Positions 11,777 to 18,534 of a stretch of 64,000 bases of DNA are shown here, one piece after another. The stretch is from Salinisphaera sp. T31B1. GTDB taxonomy: Bacteria; Pseudomonadota; Gammaproteobacteria; Nevskiales; Salinisphaeraceae. Position 1 is the stretch's first letter, and every line of letters starts with the position of its first letter. Below the pieces are notes generated by a model. That model had not been told where the DNA came from and did no database searches. It worked only from the letters and a program-made list of their open reading frames with translations. A program made the position numbers and the translations under genes. The DNA lies in assembly GCF_040361275.1 (NCBI RefSeq), contig NZ_APNH01000003.1, forward strand, positions 310,001 through 374,000, written 5' to 3'.

Positions 11777-12364
11777 ATGACCGATCGCGCCGCGCTCACG
11801 CCCAGTCCGATCCGTCCGGAAGTCGCCGGCGAGTTCCTGCGCGGGCGGCGCTCGGTCGATCAGTTCACCGCGGAAGTGCCCGACGAAGCGCTCGTGCGCG
11901 ACGCTGTCGAGGCGGCACGCTGGGCCCCGAATCATCATCTGACACAGCCTTGGCGGTTCTATCTGGTGGGGCCGCAGACCCGATCGGAAATCATCGAGCT
12001 CAATGCCCGGCTCGTGGCCGAGCGCAAGAACGCCGAAGTCGCCGACGCCAAGCGCCAGCGCTGGCAGGGCATGCCGGGCTGGTTGGCGGTGACCTGTGCG
12101 CAGAGTGACGATCCGATCACCGCGCGCGAGGATTTTGCGGCCTGTGCCTGTGCCATCCAGAACCTGACGCTGTATCTGCACAGCGCCGGTGTGGCCAGCA
12201 AGTGGATCAGTGGCGAAGTGACGCGGCATGCCGATCTGCCGCGTATATTGGCGTACGACGCCACGGTGGAATACTGTATCGGCATTGTCTGGTACGGCTA
12301 TCCGAAGCGGCGTCCGCGCAGTCAGCGAGCCCCGATCGACGGGATTATGTTGTCGCGCCCGTAA
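11777..12364 (+). CDS. Nitroreductase-family protein (YdjA-like)
   Basis: FMN-dependent nitroreductase-fold protein, 195 residues, the size of small YdjA-type members. Family features include an N-terminal RRSVDQF (FMN phosphate-contacting R-R-S), AARWAPNHHLTQPWRF (flavin-contacting segment), and a later GVASKWISGE and GIVWYGYP. These enzymes reduce nitro or other electron-poor substrates with NAD(P)H; the physiological substrate is usually unknown. It follows lptE by 11 bases and precedes the rplM promoter, so it is probably co-transcribed with leuS-lptE. Confidence 0.86.
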   Translation: MTDRAALTPSPIRPEVAGEFLRGRRSVDQFTAEVPDEALVRDAVEAARWAPNHHLTQPWRFYLVGPQTRSEIIELNARLVAERKNAEVADAKRQRWQGMPGWLAVTCAQSDDPITAREDFAACACAIQNLTLYLHSAGVASKWISGEVTRHADLPRILAYDATVEYCIGIVWYGYPKRRPRSQRAPIDGIMLSRP

Positions 12365-12391
12365 CCCGACGACATCGGCGCCAACCAGCCG

Positions 12392-12420
12392 TTGCAAATG
12401 CCGTCGCCCCACTATAGAAT
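12392..12420 (+). promoter_or_regulatory. Sigma-70 promoter candidate for rplM-rpsI
   Basis: TTGCAA (-35, 12392-12397) and TAGAAT (-10, 12415-12420) are separated by 17 bases. The sequence right after the -10 box is GC-rich (TGCGCGC), a discriminator type associated with stringent control of ribosomal genes. It fits transcription of rplM starting about 47 bases before its ATG. Confidence 0.55.
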
Positions 12421-12474
12421 TGCGCGCTTTCGCAGCCGCCCCGGTTGCAATCGCGTTGGCTCAGGTAAAGTGAA

Positions 12475-12903
12475 ATGAAGACGTTTTCTGCGAAGAAAGA
12501 CGAAATCGCTGCCGATTGGTACGTCGTCGATGCCGCCGACAAGACGCTCGGCCGTCTCGCCTCCGAGATCGCATTTCGTCTGCGCGGCAAGCACAAGCCC
12601 GAATATACCCCGAACCAGGATGTCGGCGATCATATCGTGGTCATCAACGCGTCGCAGGTTAAGGTCACCGGCAAGAAGCCGCAGCAGAAGCTCTATTACC
12701 GTTTCACCGGTTATGTCGGCAACATGAAGTCGATCACGCTGGAGAAACAGCTCAAGACCCATCCCGAGCGCGTCATCGAGCATGCCGTGAAGGGCATGCT
12801 GCCGAAGAACCCGCTGGGACGTCAGATGTATCGCAAGCTCCGGGTCTACTCGGGCGCCGAGCACCCGCATACCGCGCAGCAGCCGCAGACGCTGGAGATT
12901 TAA
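12475..12903 (+). CDS. rplM: 50S ribosomal protein L13
   Basis: Large-subunit ribosomal protein, 142 residues, the standard length. Recognisable blocks include the N-terminal [40 protein letters not shown] and [15 protein letters not shown]. It is followed by rpsI after 3 bases, the near-universal L13-S9 pair, and has its own promoter candidate upstream. Confidence 0.99.
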   Translation: MKTFSAKKDEIAADWYVVDAADKTLGRLASEIAFRLRGKHKPEYTPNQDVGDHIVVINASQVKVTGKKPQQKLYYRFTGYVGNMKSITLEKQLKTHPERVIEHAVKGMLPKNPLGRQMYRKLRVYSGAEHPHTAQQPQTLEI

Positions 12904-12906
12904 GAC

Positions 12907-13299
12907 ATGGCAACCGAAACTTCCTACGGCACCGGCCGCCGCAAGACCGCCACCGCGCGTGTCTTCATCAAGCCCGGCAGCGGCCAGATCACGGTCAACA
13001 AGAAGACGTTGGACGACTATTTCGGCCGGCCGACGTCGCGCATGATCGTGCGTCAGGCGCTGGAAGCCACCGATTCGACTGATCGTTTCGATATCAACGT
13101 CACCGTTCGCGGCGGTGGCCCGAACGGCCAGGCCGGCGCGATCCGCCACGGCCTGTCCCGTGCCCTGGTTGAATACGACGAAATGATGCGTGCGCCGTTG
13201 CGTGCGGCCGGCTTCATGACTCGCGACGCCCGTAAGGTCGAGCGCAAGAAGGTCGGCCTGCACAAGGCGCGCAAGTCGCCGCAGTACTCCAAGCGCTAA
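12907..13299 (+). CDS. rpsI: 30S ribosomal protein S9
   Basis: Small-subunit ribosomal protein whose C-terminal tail reaches the P-site tRNA. It has 130 residues with [13 protein letters not shown] at the N-terminus, [19 protein letters not shown] in the centre and the invariant basic end RKSPQYSKR. It is translationally linked with rplM. The stringent starvation genes sspAB that often follow rpsI are not here; a tRNA follows. Confidence 0.99.
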   Translation: MATETSYGTGRRKTATARVFIKPGSGQITVNKKTLDDYFGRPTSRMIVRQALEATDSTDRFDINVTVRGGGPNGQAGAIRHGLSRALVEYDEMMRAPLRAAGFMTRDARKVERKKVGLHKARKSPQYSKR

Positions 13300-13311
13300 A
13301 GCTCTTGGCAA

Positions 13312-13344
13312 CAACCGGTCGTCGCCTGTCCCGGCGGCCGGTTG
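13312..13344 (+). terminator. Hairpin after rpsI, possible terminator or processing site
   Basis: Outer arms CAACCGG / CCGGTTG (7 bp) enclose a shorter CGCC / GGCG stem. It stands 12 bases after the rpsI stop and 11 before tRNA-Gln. There is no T-run, so it may be a processing or stability element rather than a true intrinsic terminator. Confidence 0.35.
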
Positions 13345-13355
13345 CAAGCGTTTGT

Positions 13356-13429
13356 TGGGGGATCGTCTAGTGGTAGGACTACGGACTCTGACTCCGTCAA
13401 CGGGGGTTCGAATCCCTCTCCCCCAGCCA
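13356..13429 (+). tRNA. tRNA-Gln (anticodon CUG)
   Basis: A 74-base cloverleaf with encoded CCA. The acceptor arms TGGGGGA (13356-13362) and TCCCCCA (13419-13425) pair over 7 bp; discriminator G is 13426 and CCA is 13427-13429. The anticodon stem ACGGA / TCCGT (13381-13385, 13393-13397) encloses loop CTCTGAC, giving anticodon CUG at 13388-13390. The T-arm carries GGTTCGAATCC. The U-A first pair of the acceptor stem is typical of glutamine tRNAs. Confidence 0.97.
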
Positions 13430-13510
13430 GCACTCAAAGCCCGCCGAATGGCGGGCTTTTTTATGGGTGCTGGCTGGAGGAGAGATCCTGGTTCGAACCC
13501 CTCGGTTCGA
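13425..13510 (+). repeat. 86-bp direct repeat, copy 1 (overlaps tRNA-Gln 3' end)
   Basis: Matches 13641-13726 at 85 of 86 positions. It begins inside the tRNA 3' end (AGCCA), contains a nested inverted repeat with a terminator, and ends with a T-arm-like GGTTCGAACCC followed by CTCGGTTCGA. The only difference (T at 13434 versus C at 13650) lies in the outer stem and leaves a G-U pair in RNA. Confidence 0.95.
13436..13462 (+). terminator. Intrinsic terminator of tRNA-Gln
   Basis: Stem GCCCGCC / GGCGGGC (7 bp) with loop GAAT, preceded by AAA and followed by six T. It is nested in longer arms (CCAGCACTCA / TGGGTGCTGG) whose first three bases are the CCA end of the tRNA. Confidence 0.9.
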
Positions 13511-13640
13511 CGAGCGAGCATTGCTCGCGAGACCCGGGGCGCGTAGCGCCACGGGCCCCGAAGGGGTGAGCGGCGCCAGCCGCGAATAATCCGTAAGCAA
13601 CCGCTCGTCCGACGGCTGTCGAAACCAAAGTAAGCTGACT

Positions 13641-13726
13641 AGCCAGCACCCAAAGCCCGCCGAATGGCGGGCTTTTTTATGGGTGCTGGCTGGAGGAGAG
13701 ATCCTGGTTCGAACCCCTCGGTTCGA
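13641..13726 (+). repeat. 86-bp direct repeat, copy 2
   Basis: Second copy of the element at 13425-13510, starting 216 bases further on. It keeps the tRNA-end-like AGCCA at its left edge although no tRNA body precedes it. The 130 bases between the copies hold short palindromes (GCGAGCATTGCTCGC) but no gene. Confidence 0.95.
13652..13678 (+). terminator. Intrinsic terminator in repeat copy 2
   Basis: Identical GCCCGCC-GAAT-GGCGGGC hairpin followed by six T. It would stop any transcription that passes the first terminator and insulates the downstream hydrolase gene. Confidence 0.85.
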
Positions 13727-13850
13727 GAACCGCGCTAGGCGCTTTCGCGGGCGCCCCGGGCAACTTGAATCGGCGTGGTTCAGGTTAGACTGCGCGCCTT
13801 TCGCTCGGCCGTATGAAATCGGCCGGTTTGTCATCGACGGGAGCGCTGTC

Positions 13851-14636
13851 ATGAAATTCATCGAAATCGACGGACGTCTGGTCTGTTATCGCGATCACGG
13901 CTCGACGGACGCCCCGGCTGTGTTGTTCGCCCATCCGCTGGGCATGTCGCAAGCGGTCTGGGATGAGGTCATCGACGGCCTCGACGGATCTTTTCGTACG
14001 GTGAGCTGGGATCTCCCCGGACACGGCGCTAGCGCATCGGTTGACACCAAGCTGACCGCCGCGCATCTGGCCAGCCAGGCGCTGTCGTTGGCGGACGCGT
14101 TGGCGGTCGACCGGTTTCATTTCGTGGGAACGTCGATCGGCGGCGTCATCGGCCAGCAGCTGCTTTGCCAGGCGCCGGGCCGCCTGAATAACGTAGTCCT
14201 CACCAATACCGGGCCGGTCATCGGCTCGCCGCAGGCGTGGGCCGAGCGGGCGACGGCGGTTCGTTCGCAAGGTCTGGCGGCGATGGCAGACTCGATCAGC
14301 GCGCGCTGGTTCGGTAAGGCGCTCGCCGTGCGCGAGCCGAGTGCCCGGCCGGGCTGGGCGCTGCAGCTGGCACATACCGATGCCGAAAGCTATGCCCGTT
14401 GCTGCGAACTGCTGGCCGAGGCGGATTTCCGCGGTCTTCTTGCCGGTCGTTCCGCTGGGCCGATACGGCTGGTGGCTGGCGACGAGGATGTCGCAACGCC
14501 GGTGTCGTCACTGGAGACGCTCGGCGATGAGCTCGGGGGCGCTCCGGTCGAGATGCTATCGGGCGTCGGCCACGTGCCTTCGGTGGAAGCTCCGGCCGCT
14601 CTGTGCGAACGGCTGCCCGGTTGGCTTGCCGTGTGA
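13851..14636 (+). CDS. Alpha/beta hydrolase, 3-oxoadipate enol-lactonase-like
   Basis: A 261-residue alpha/beta hydrolase resembling PcaD-type enol-lactonases. The oxyanion region is HPLGMSQAVWD, the nucleophile elbow is GTSIGG (Ser in FVGTSIGGVIGQ), the acid is probably D in AGDEDVATP, and the base is H in GVGHVPSVEAP. PcaD acts directly after CatC in the beta-ketoadipate pathway, and catC lies 12 kb upstream, but the two are not in one operon, so the substrate is uncertain. ATG 13851 is chosen because earlier in-frame residues derive from the repeat region and are not protein-like. A promoter-like TTGAAT...TTAGACT lies about 60-90 bases upstream. Confidence 0.82.
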   Translation: MKFIEIDGRLVCYRDHGSTDAPAVLFAHPLGMSQAVWDEVIDGLDGSFRTVSWDLPGHGASASVDTKLTAAHLASQALSLADALAVDRFHFVGTSIGGVIGQQLLCQAPGRLNNVVLTNTGPVIGSPQAWAERATAVRSQGLAAMADSISARWFGKALAVREPSARPGWALQLAHTDAESYARCCELLAEADFRGLLAGRSAGPIRLVAGDEDVATPVSSLETLGDELGGAPVEMLSGVGHVPSVEAPAALCERLPGWLAV

Positions 14637-14801
14637 TGGGCCGATAACGAGATCCAGCGACGATAAATACGGCTCTTGCCGGCTGCCGCCGGGGCAGAAT
14701 GGTCACCGCCGTCCGGCGGAGCGCGTGCCGCGGCTCGCGAACCGCCAGGGTGTATGGAATGAGCGGGAAGAGCGGCGTGAGCCAGCCTCGGCGTTGCCGT
14801 G

Positions 14802-14817
14802 TGGCCCGCTTTTTGCT
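14802..14817 (+). promoter_or_regulatory. Sigma-54 promoter candidate for nasT
   Basis: TGGCCCG-N4-TTGCT, with -24 GG at 14803-14804 and -12 GC at 14815-14816, exactly 10 bases between. Only one position of the TGGCACG...TTGC consensus is missed. Predicted start near 14828, about 30 bases before nasT. No clear NtrC site is seen upstream of this one. Confidence 0.55.
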
Positions 14818-14862
14818 GCTGAATACCCGTAGGCCTCACAGCCGATCGGGAGCGTCGTGATC

Positions 14863-15429
14863 ATGCGTGTATTGCTCGTGGATCGTCATTCAGCGCGTCT
14901 GGCCACGCTCGAACGGGTGATCGTGGCGGCCGGTTTCAATGTCGTGGCGGTATTGGGTGAAGACGCCGATCTCTATACGGCCGTGAATCGATATACCCCG
15001 GATGCCGTCATCGTCGGCGCCGATTCACCCTCGCGCGACGTGCTCGAGGATCTGTCCACGCTCGGCCAGCGCTATCCAAAACCCCTGCTCATGCTGGCAT
15101 CCCGGGACGACCGGGCACTGATGGCGCGGGCGACCGAGGCCGGTATCAGCGCCTACGTGATGGATGGCCTGTCCGCGGCACTGGTTCGATCGCTGGTGGA
15201 CGTGGCGATGCGCCAGTATCGCCAGATGGAGTCGCTCAAGCGCGAACTGGCCGAAACCCGTGAGACGCTTGCCGATCGCCAGGTGATCGATCGAGCGAAG
15301 TGCCTGCTGATGGAACATCGTGCAATGAGCGAAAAACAGGCCTATTCGCAGCTGCGCAAGAGCGCCATGGATCACGGTCTGCCCCTGCCCGAGATCGCTC
15401 GTCGGGTCATGGTCCGCGCGGCCGAGTGA
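14863..15429 (+). CDS. nasT: ANTAR-domain antiterminator NasT
   Basis: Response-regulator-like RNA-binding protein of 188 residues. The N-terminal pseudo-receiver (MRVLLVDRHSARLATLERVI) is followed by a coiled-coil and the C-terminal ANTAR domain (DRQVIDRAKCLLMEHRAMSEKQAYSQLRKSAMDH, with the conserved A-K-x-L-M and A-Y/A-x3-L-R-x2-A-M pattern; broken here only for description). In Paracoccus, Azotobacter and Pseudomonas, NasT binds two hairpins in the nas leader and prevents termination; NasS blocks it until nitrate or nitrite binds. GTG at 14857 is an alternative start. A sigma-54 promoter candidate lies upstream, and the predicted RNA target is in the next gap. Confidence 0.93.
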   Translation: MRVLLVDRHSARLATLERVIVAAGFNVVAVLGEDADLYTAVNRYTPDAVIVGADSPSRDVLEDLSTLGQRYPKPLLMLASRDDRALMARATEAGISAYVMDGLSAALVRSLVDVAMRQYRQMESLKRELAETRETLADRQVIDRAKCLLMEHRAMSEKQAYSQLRKSAMDHGLPLPEIARRVMVRAAE

Positions 15430-15443
15430 GGCGCCGGGCCGGC

Positions 15444-15478
15444 GCACGAAAACAGTGCGATGTGCAATCGACATGCAC
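15444..15478. promoter_or_regulatory. NtrC-type enhancer site candidates
   Basis: GCAC-N7-GTGC at 15444-15458 matches the NtrC consensus arrangement, and a second inverted repeat GTGCA-N7-TGCAC occupies 15462-15478. They lie about 140-170 bases upstream of the predicted start of the sigma-54 promoter at 15591, a usual enhancer distance. Confidence 0.5.
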
Positions 15479-15590
15479 TGCGGGCACGCGCTGAGCCGAA
15501 CAGGAACGCCCCGTATTGTCCGGCGCGACCTAAGCGTTCTGCCTGCTCGAGTGTGCCGTGTGCGGCCAATACTGGATAAGCGCTCCAAGC

Positions 15591-15606
15591 TGGCACGGAC
15601 GATGCA
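15591..15606 (+). promoter_or_regulatory. Sigma-54 promoter of the nasS operon
   Basis: TGGCACG-GACG-ATGCA. The -24 half is the exact consensus; the -12 half has TGC with GG and GC (15592-15593, 15604-15605) separated by the required 10 bases. Predicted start near 15617, which puts both leader hairpins and the terminator in the transcript. Confidence 0.72.
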
Positions 15607-15624
15607 ACACCATTGACGAAGGGC

Positions 15625-15689
15625 GTGGCCGGCGAACGATACGGCGGCCACTTTCCGGACAATCTGGTTTCCAGGGCAATGAAGCCCGG
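15625..15689 (+). promoter_or_regulatory. ANTAR (NasT) two-hairpin RNA target in nas leader
   Basis: Hairpin P1: GTGGCCG (15625-15631) pairs with CGGCCAC (15645-15651), one G-G mismatch, then C-G and G-C, closing a loop AACGATA. Hairpin P2: GGGC (15674-15677) pairs with GCCC (15684-15687), closing the hexaloop AATGAA. Both loops have A at position 1 and G at position 4, the hallmark of ANTAR targets. P1's loop is one base longer than the canonical six. P2's right arm is also the left arm of the terminator at 15682. Confidence 0.72.
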
Positions 15690-15730
15690 TACGCCACAGG
15701 CCGTCGGCCCGTGTGCGGCCGGGCTTTTTT
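15682..15730 (+). terminator. Leader attenuator terminator before nasS
   Basis: AAGCCCGG (15682-15689) pairs perfectly with CCGGGCTT (15719-15726), with further internal pairing (CAC.GGCC / GGCC.GTG) and a run of six T at 15725-15730. Its left arm includes the last two loop bases and the right arm of hairpin P2, so the two folds are mutually exclusive. Confidence 0.85.
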
Positions 15731-15775
15731 AATGCCTGTCATCCGGCAGGCGCCCCATCACTCAGGGACACGGCG

Positions 15776-17149
15776 ATGACCGCATGGCATGAGGTGAACT
15801 TCGGCCGCAAGGGACGCTATATCGGCCGTCCCCATGAACGCGACACGCTGCGACTCGGGTTCATCGCGTTGACCGATTGCGCGCCGTTGGTCGTCGCCCG
15901 CGAGGCCGGCTTCTTCGAGGCCGAAGGGCTGGGCGTGGCGCTGTCGCGGGAGTCGTCATGGGCGGCCATTCGCGACAAGGTCGCGCTCGGGATGCTCGAC
16001 GGCGCCCAGATGCTCGCCGGCATGCCGATCGCCTCGACGCTCGGGCTTGGCGCATCCCCGCATCCGATGGTCACCGCGCTCTCGCTCAGCCTCAACGGCA
16101 ATGCCATCACCGTGGCGTCGTCGTTGTTCGAGCGCATGCAGGCCGTCGACCCCGTGGCCATGGCTGCCCGCCCCTGTAGCGCGGCCGCGCTCAAGCGGAT
16201 CATCGACGCCGATCGCGCCGCCGGGCTGGAACCATTGACGTTCGCCATGGTGCACCCGGCCTCGATGCACAACTATCAGCTGCGCTATTGGCTGGCCTCC
16301 GCGGGGATCGACCCGGACCGGGATGTCCGGCTCATCGTGGTGCCGCCGGCGCGTATGGTCGCCAATCTGGCCGCGGGGCGTGTTGCCGGATACTGCGTCG
16401 GCGAGCCGTGGAATCAGATGGCGGTACGTGCCGGGTTGGGGCATGCGCTGATCACCGGCCACGAGATATGGAACAACGCGCCCGAAAAGGTGCTCGGCGT
16501 CAGCCATGACTGGGCACGGACGAACCCGCGTACCCATGGCGCTCTGATTCGTGCGCTGGTACGTGCCGGCCGCTGGCTGGACGACCCCGCCAATCGTCAG
16601 GACGCGGCCGATCTGCTCGCCGGCACCGAATATGTCGATGCGCCGGCCGACGTCATTCGCCGCACGCTGGGTGGCCGGTTCTGTTATCGCCCGGGTGCCG
16701 CGCCCCGGCCGGCGCCGGATTTCAACGTGTTCTATCGCCATGCGGCGACCTTCCCATGGCGTTCGCATGCGATGTGGCTGCTCAGCCAGATGATTCGCTG
16801 GGGCCAGATCGCCATGCCGCTGGATATTGCCGCCACGGCGGCCCGGGTATATCGGCCGGATATCTACCGCGAGGCAGTCGCCTGTCTCGGCCTGGCGGTG
16901 CCGACGGCCGATCACAAGCGTGAAGGCACACACCGCCAGCCCTGGACGCTGGCCAGCGCCGAGGCCGAGCCGATCGCGATGGGTGCCGACGCCTTCTTCG
17001 ACGGCCGGGTGTTCGACCCCGGCGACGTGCTGGCCTATCTGCGCAGCATCCCGGTCCATCGCCGGGGTGCGCGTGTGGCCGAACTGGCGCCACTCAATCC
17101 GATGTTCTCCACGCCGGCGCTCGGCCCGGCCCCTGTCTTCGAGGAGTAG
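15776..17149 (+). CDS. nasS: Nitrate/nitrite sensor NasS
   Basis: Periplasmic-binding-protein-fold protein related to NrtA/CmpA, 457 residues. It has no signal peptide: the N-terminus (MTAWHEVNFGRKGRY) is hydrophilic and leads straight into the binding fold (LRLGFIALTDCAPLVVAREAGFFEAEGL). That points to the cytoplasmic sensor NasS rather than an ABC-transporter component, and no ABC permease or ATPase gene is nearby. In characterised systems NasS sequesters NasT and releases it when nitrate or nitrite binds. It starts 46 bases after the attenuator T-run and is 5 bases upstream of the transporter gene. A longer start at 15713 would overlap the terminator and is rejected. Confidence 0.87.
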   Translation: MTAWHEVNFGRKGRYIGRPHERDTLRLGFIALTDCAPLVVAREAGFFEAEGLGVALSRESSWAAIRDKVALGMLDGAQMLAGMPIASTLGLGASPHPMVTALSLSLNGNAITVASSLFERMQAVDPVAMAARPCSAAALKRIIDADRAAGLEPLTFAMVHPASMHNYQLRYWLASAGIDPDRDVRLIVVPPARMVANLAAGRVAGYCVGEPWNQMAVRAGLGHALITGHEIWNNAPEKVLGVSHDWARTNPRTHGALIRALVRAGRWLDDPANRQDAADLLAGTEYVDAPADVIRRTLGGRFCYRPGAAPRPAPDFNVFYRHAATFPWRSHAMWLLSQMIRWGQIAMPLDIAATAARVYRPDIYREAVACLGLAVPTADHKREGTHRQPWTLASAEAEPIAMGADAFFDGRVFDPGDVLAYLRSIPVHRRGARVAELAPLNPMFSTPALGPAPVFEE

Positions 17150-17154
17150 TACCC

Positions 17155-18522
17155 ATGGAACTTGCCAATAAGGCCACCCGCATCCGCCTGTTCGACTTCA
17201 AGTCGGTACAAATGCGGGCCTTTCATATGAGCTGGGTGGCCTTTCACCTGTGTTTCTTCGGCTGGTTCGGTATCGCGCCGCTCATGGCCGTGGTGCGCGA
17301 GGATCTGAATCTCGACAAGTCGATGGTCGGCTCGACCATCATCGCCTCGGTGGCGATCACGGTGCTGGTGCGCCTGATCATCGGTCCGCTGTGCGACAAG
17401 TTCGGACCGCGCAAGACCTATTCGACGCTGCTGATTCTGGGCTCGATCCCGGTCATGTGTATCGGTTTTGCCGACAGCTTCGAGACGTTTCTGCTGGCGC
17501 GGCTGTGTATCGGCGCGATCGGTGCGTCGTTCGTGATCACCCAGTACCACACGTCGGTGATGTTCGCGCCCAATATCGTGGGCACGGCGAATGCCACCAC
17601 CGCAGGCTGGGGCAATCTCGGCGGCGGCACCACACAGATGGTCATGCCGCTGATCTTCACCGTCATCGTCTCGCTCGGGATCAACGAATTCCTGGGCTGG
17701 CGCCTGGCCATGGTGGTGCCCGGCATCCTGCTGTTCGTGCTCGGCCTGGCCTACTGGAAATTCACCCAGGACGCGCCGGACGGCAATTATTCCGACCTGC
17801 GCGCGGCCGGCAAGATTCCGCCGGCCGACCGCGAGAACGGCGGCATGGCCAGCTTCAAGAAGGCCGCGGCGGACTATCGCGTCTGGGCGTTGTTCGTGGT
17901 CTATGCCGGCTGTTTCGGCGTCGAGCTGACCATCAACAACGTCGCTGCCATCTATTTCTTCGACAACTTCGAGGTCGGCCTGGAAACGGCGGGCCTGATC
18001 GCCGGTCTGTTCGGCCTGATGAATATCTTCGCGCGCACCATGGGCGGCTTCTTCTCGGATCTGTCGGCGCGCTATATGGGCCTCACCGGCCGGGTGCGCT
18101 TTCTGTTCGCTGCCATGTTCATCGAGGGGATCGCCCTGGTGACGTTCTCGCAGATGGAGGTGCTGGCCACCGCCATCGCCACCATGATCGTGTTCAGCCT
18201 GTTCGTGCAGATGTCCGAGGGCGCGACCTTCGGGCTGGTGCCGTTCATGAACAAGAAGGCGCTCGGCGGGGTGAACGGCATCGTCGGTGCCGGCGGCAAC
18301 GCCGGGGCGGTGCTCGCCGGTTTTCTGTTCAAGAGCGAATCGCTGTCCTATGGCCAGGGGCTGATGTTTCTCGGCTGTGCGGTGATCGTGTGTTCGTTCT
18401 TCGCCTTCTTCGTGCGCTTTTCGCCCGAAGTACTGGCCGAGGAAAAGGCCGCCTTCGATACGGCTTCGTCCGGCGAGGACCCGATCAAGGCGCGTGGCGG
18501 CAACACGCCGGAACCGGCCTAG
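17155..18522 (+). CDS. narK: Nitrate/nitrite transporter, NarK/NasA family (MFS)
   Basis: Major-facilitator protein of the nitrate/nitrite porter family, 455 residues with about 12 hydrophobic segments. The nitrate signature GWGNLGGG (in ATTAGWGNLGGGTTQM) and the MFS motif between segments 2 and 3 (GPLCDKFGPRKTY) are intact; a second glycine-rich signature GAGGNAGAV occurs later. It imports nitrate for the assimilatory reductases that follow. It is 5 bases after nasS and 12 before the oxidoreductase gene, inside one operon. Confidence 0.94.
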   Translation: MELANKATRIRLFDFKSVQMRAFHMSWVAFHLCFFGWFGIAPLMAVVREDLNLDKSMVGSTIIASVAITVLVRLIIGPLCDKFGPRKTYSTLLILGSIPVMCIGFADSFETFLLARLCIGAIGASFVITQYHTSVMFAPNIVGTANATTAGWGNLGGGTTQMVMPLIFTVIVSLGINEFLGWRLAMVVPGILLFVLGLAYWKFTQDAPDGNYSDLRAAGKIPPADRENGGMASFKKAAADYRVWALFVVYAGCFGVELTINNVAAIYFFDNFEVGLETAGLIAGLFGLMNIFARTMGGFFSDLSARYMGLTGRVRFLFAAMFIEGIALVTFSQMEVLATAIATMIVFSLFVQMSEGATFGLVPFMNKKALGGVNGIVGAGGNAGAVLAGFLFKSESLSYGQGLMFLGCAVIVCSFFAFFVRFSPEVLAEEKAAFDTASSGEDPIKARGGNTPEPA

Positions 18523-18534
18523 TCGGAAACCAAC

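Noticed and set aside
13342-13861. Short open frames in the tRNA-Gln repeats containing GERDSNPR-like peptides
   Set aside because: Such peptides arise from translating tRNA-like and repeat DNA and are a familiar mis-annotation; no start signals or conservation as protein.
15776-17149. NrtA-type periplasmic component of a nitrate ABC transporter
   Set aside because: There is no signal peptide and no ABC permease or ATPase gene nearby; adjacency to nasT favours NasS.
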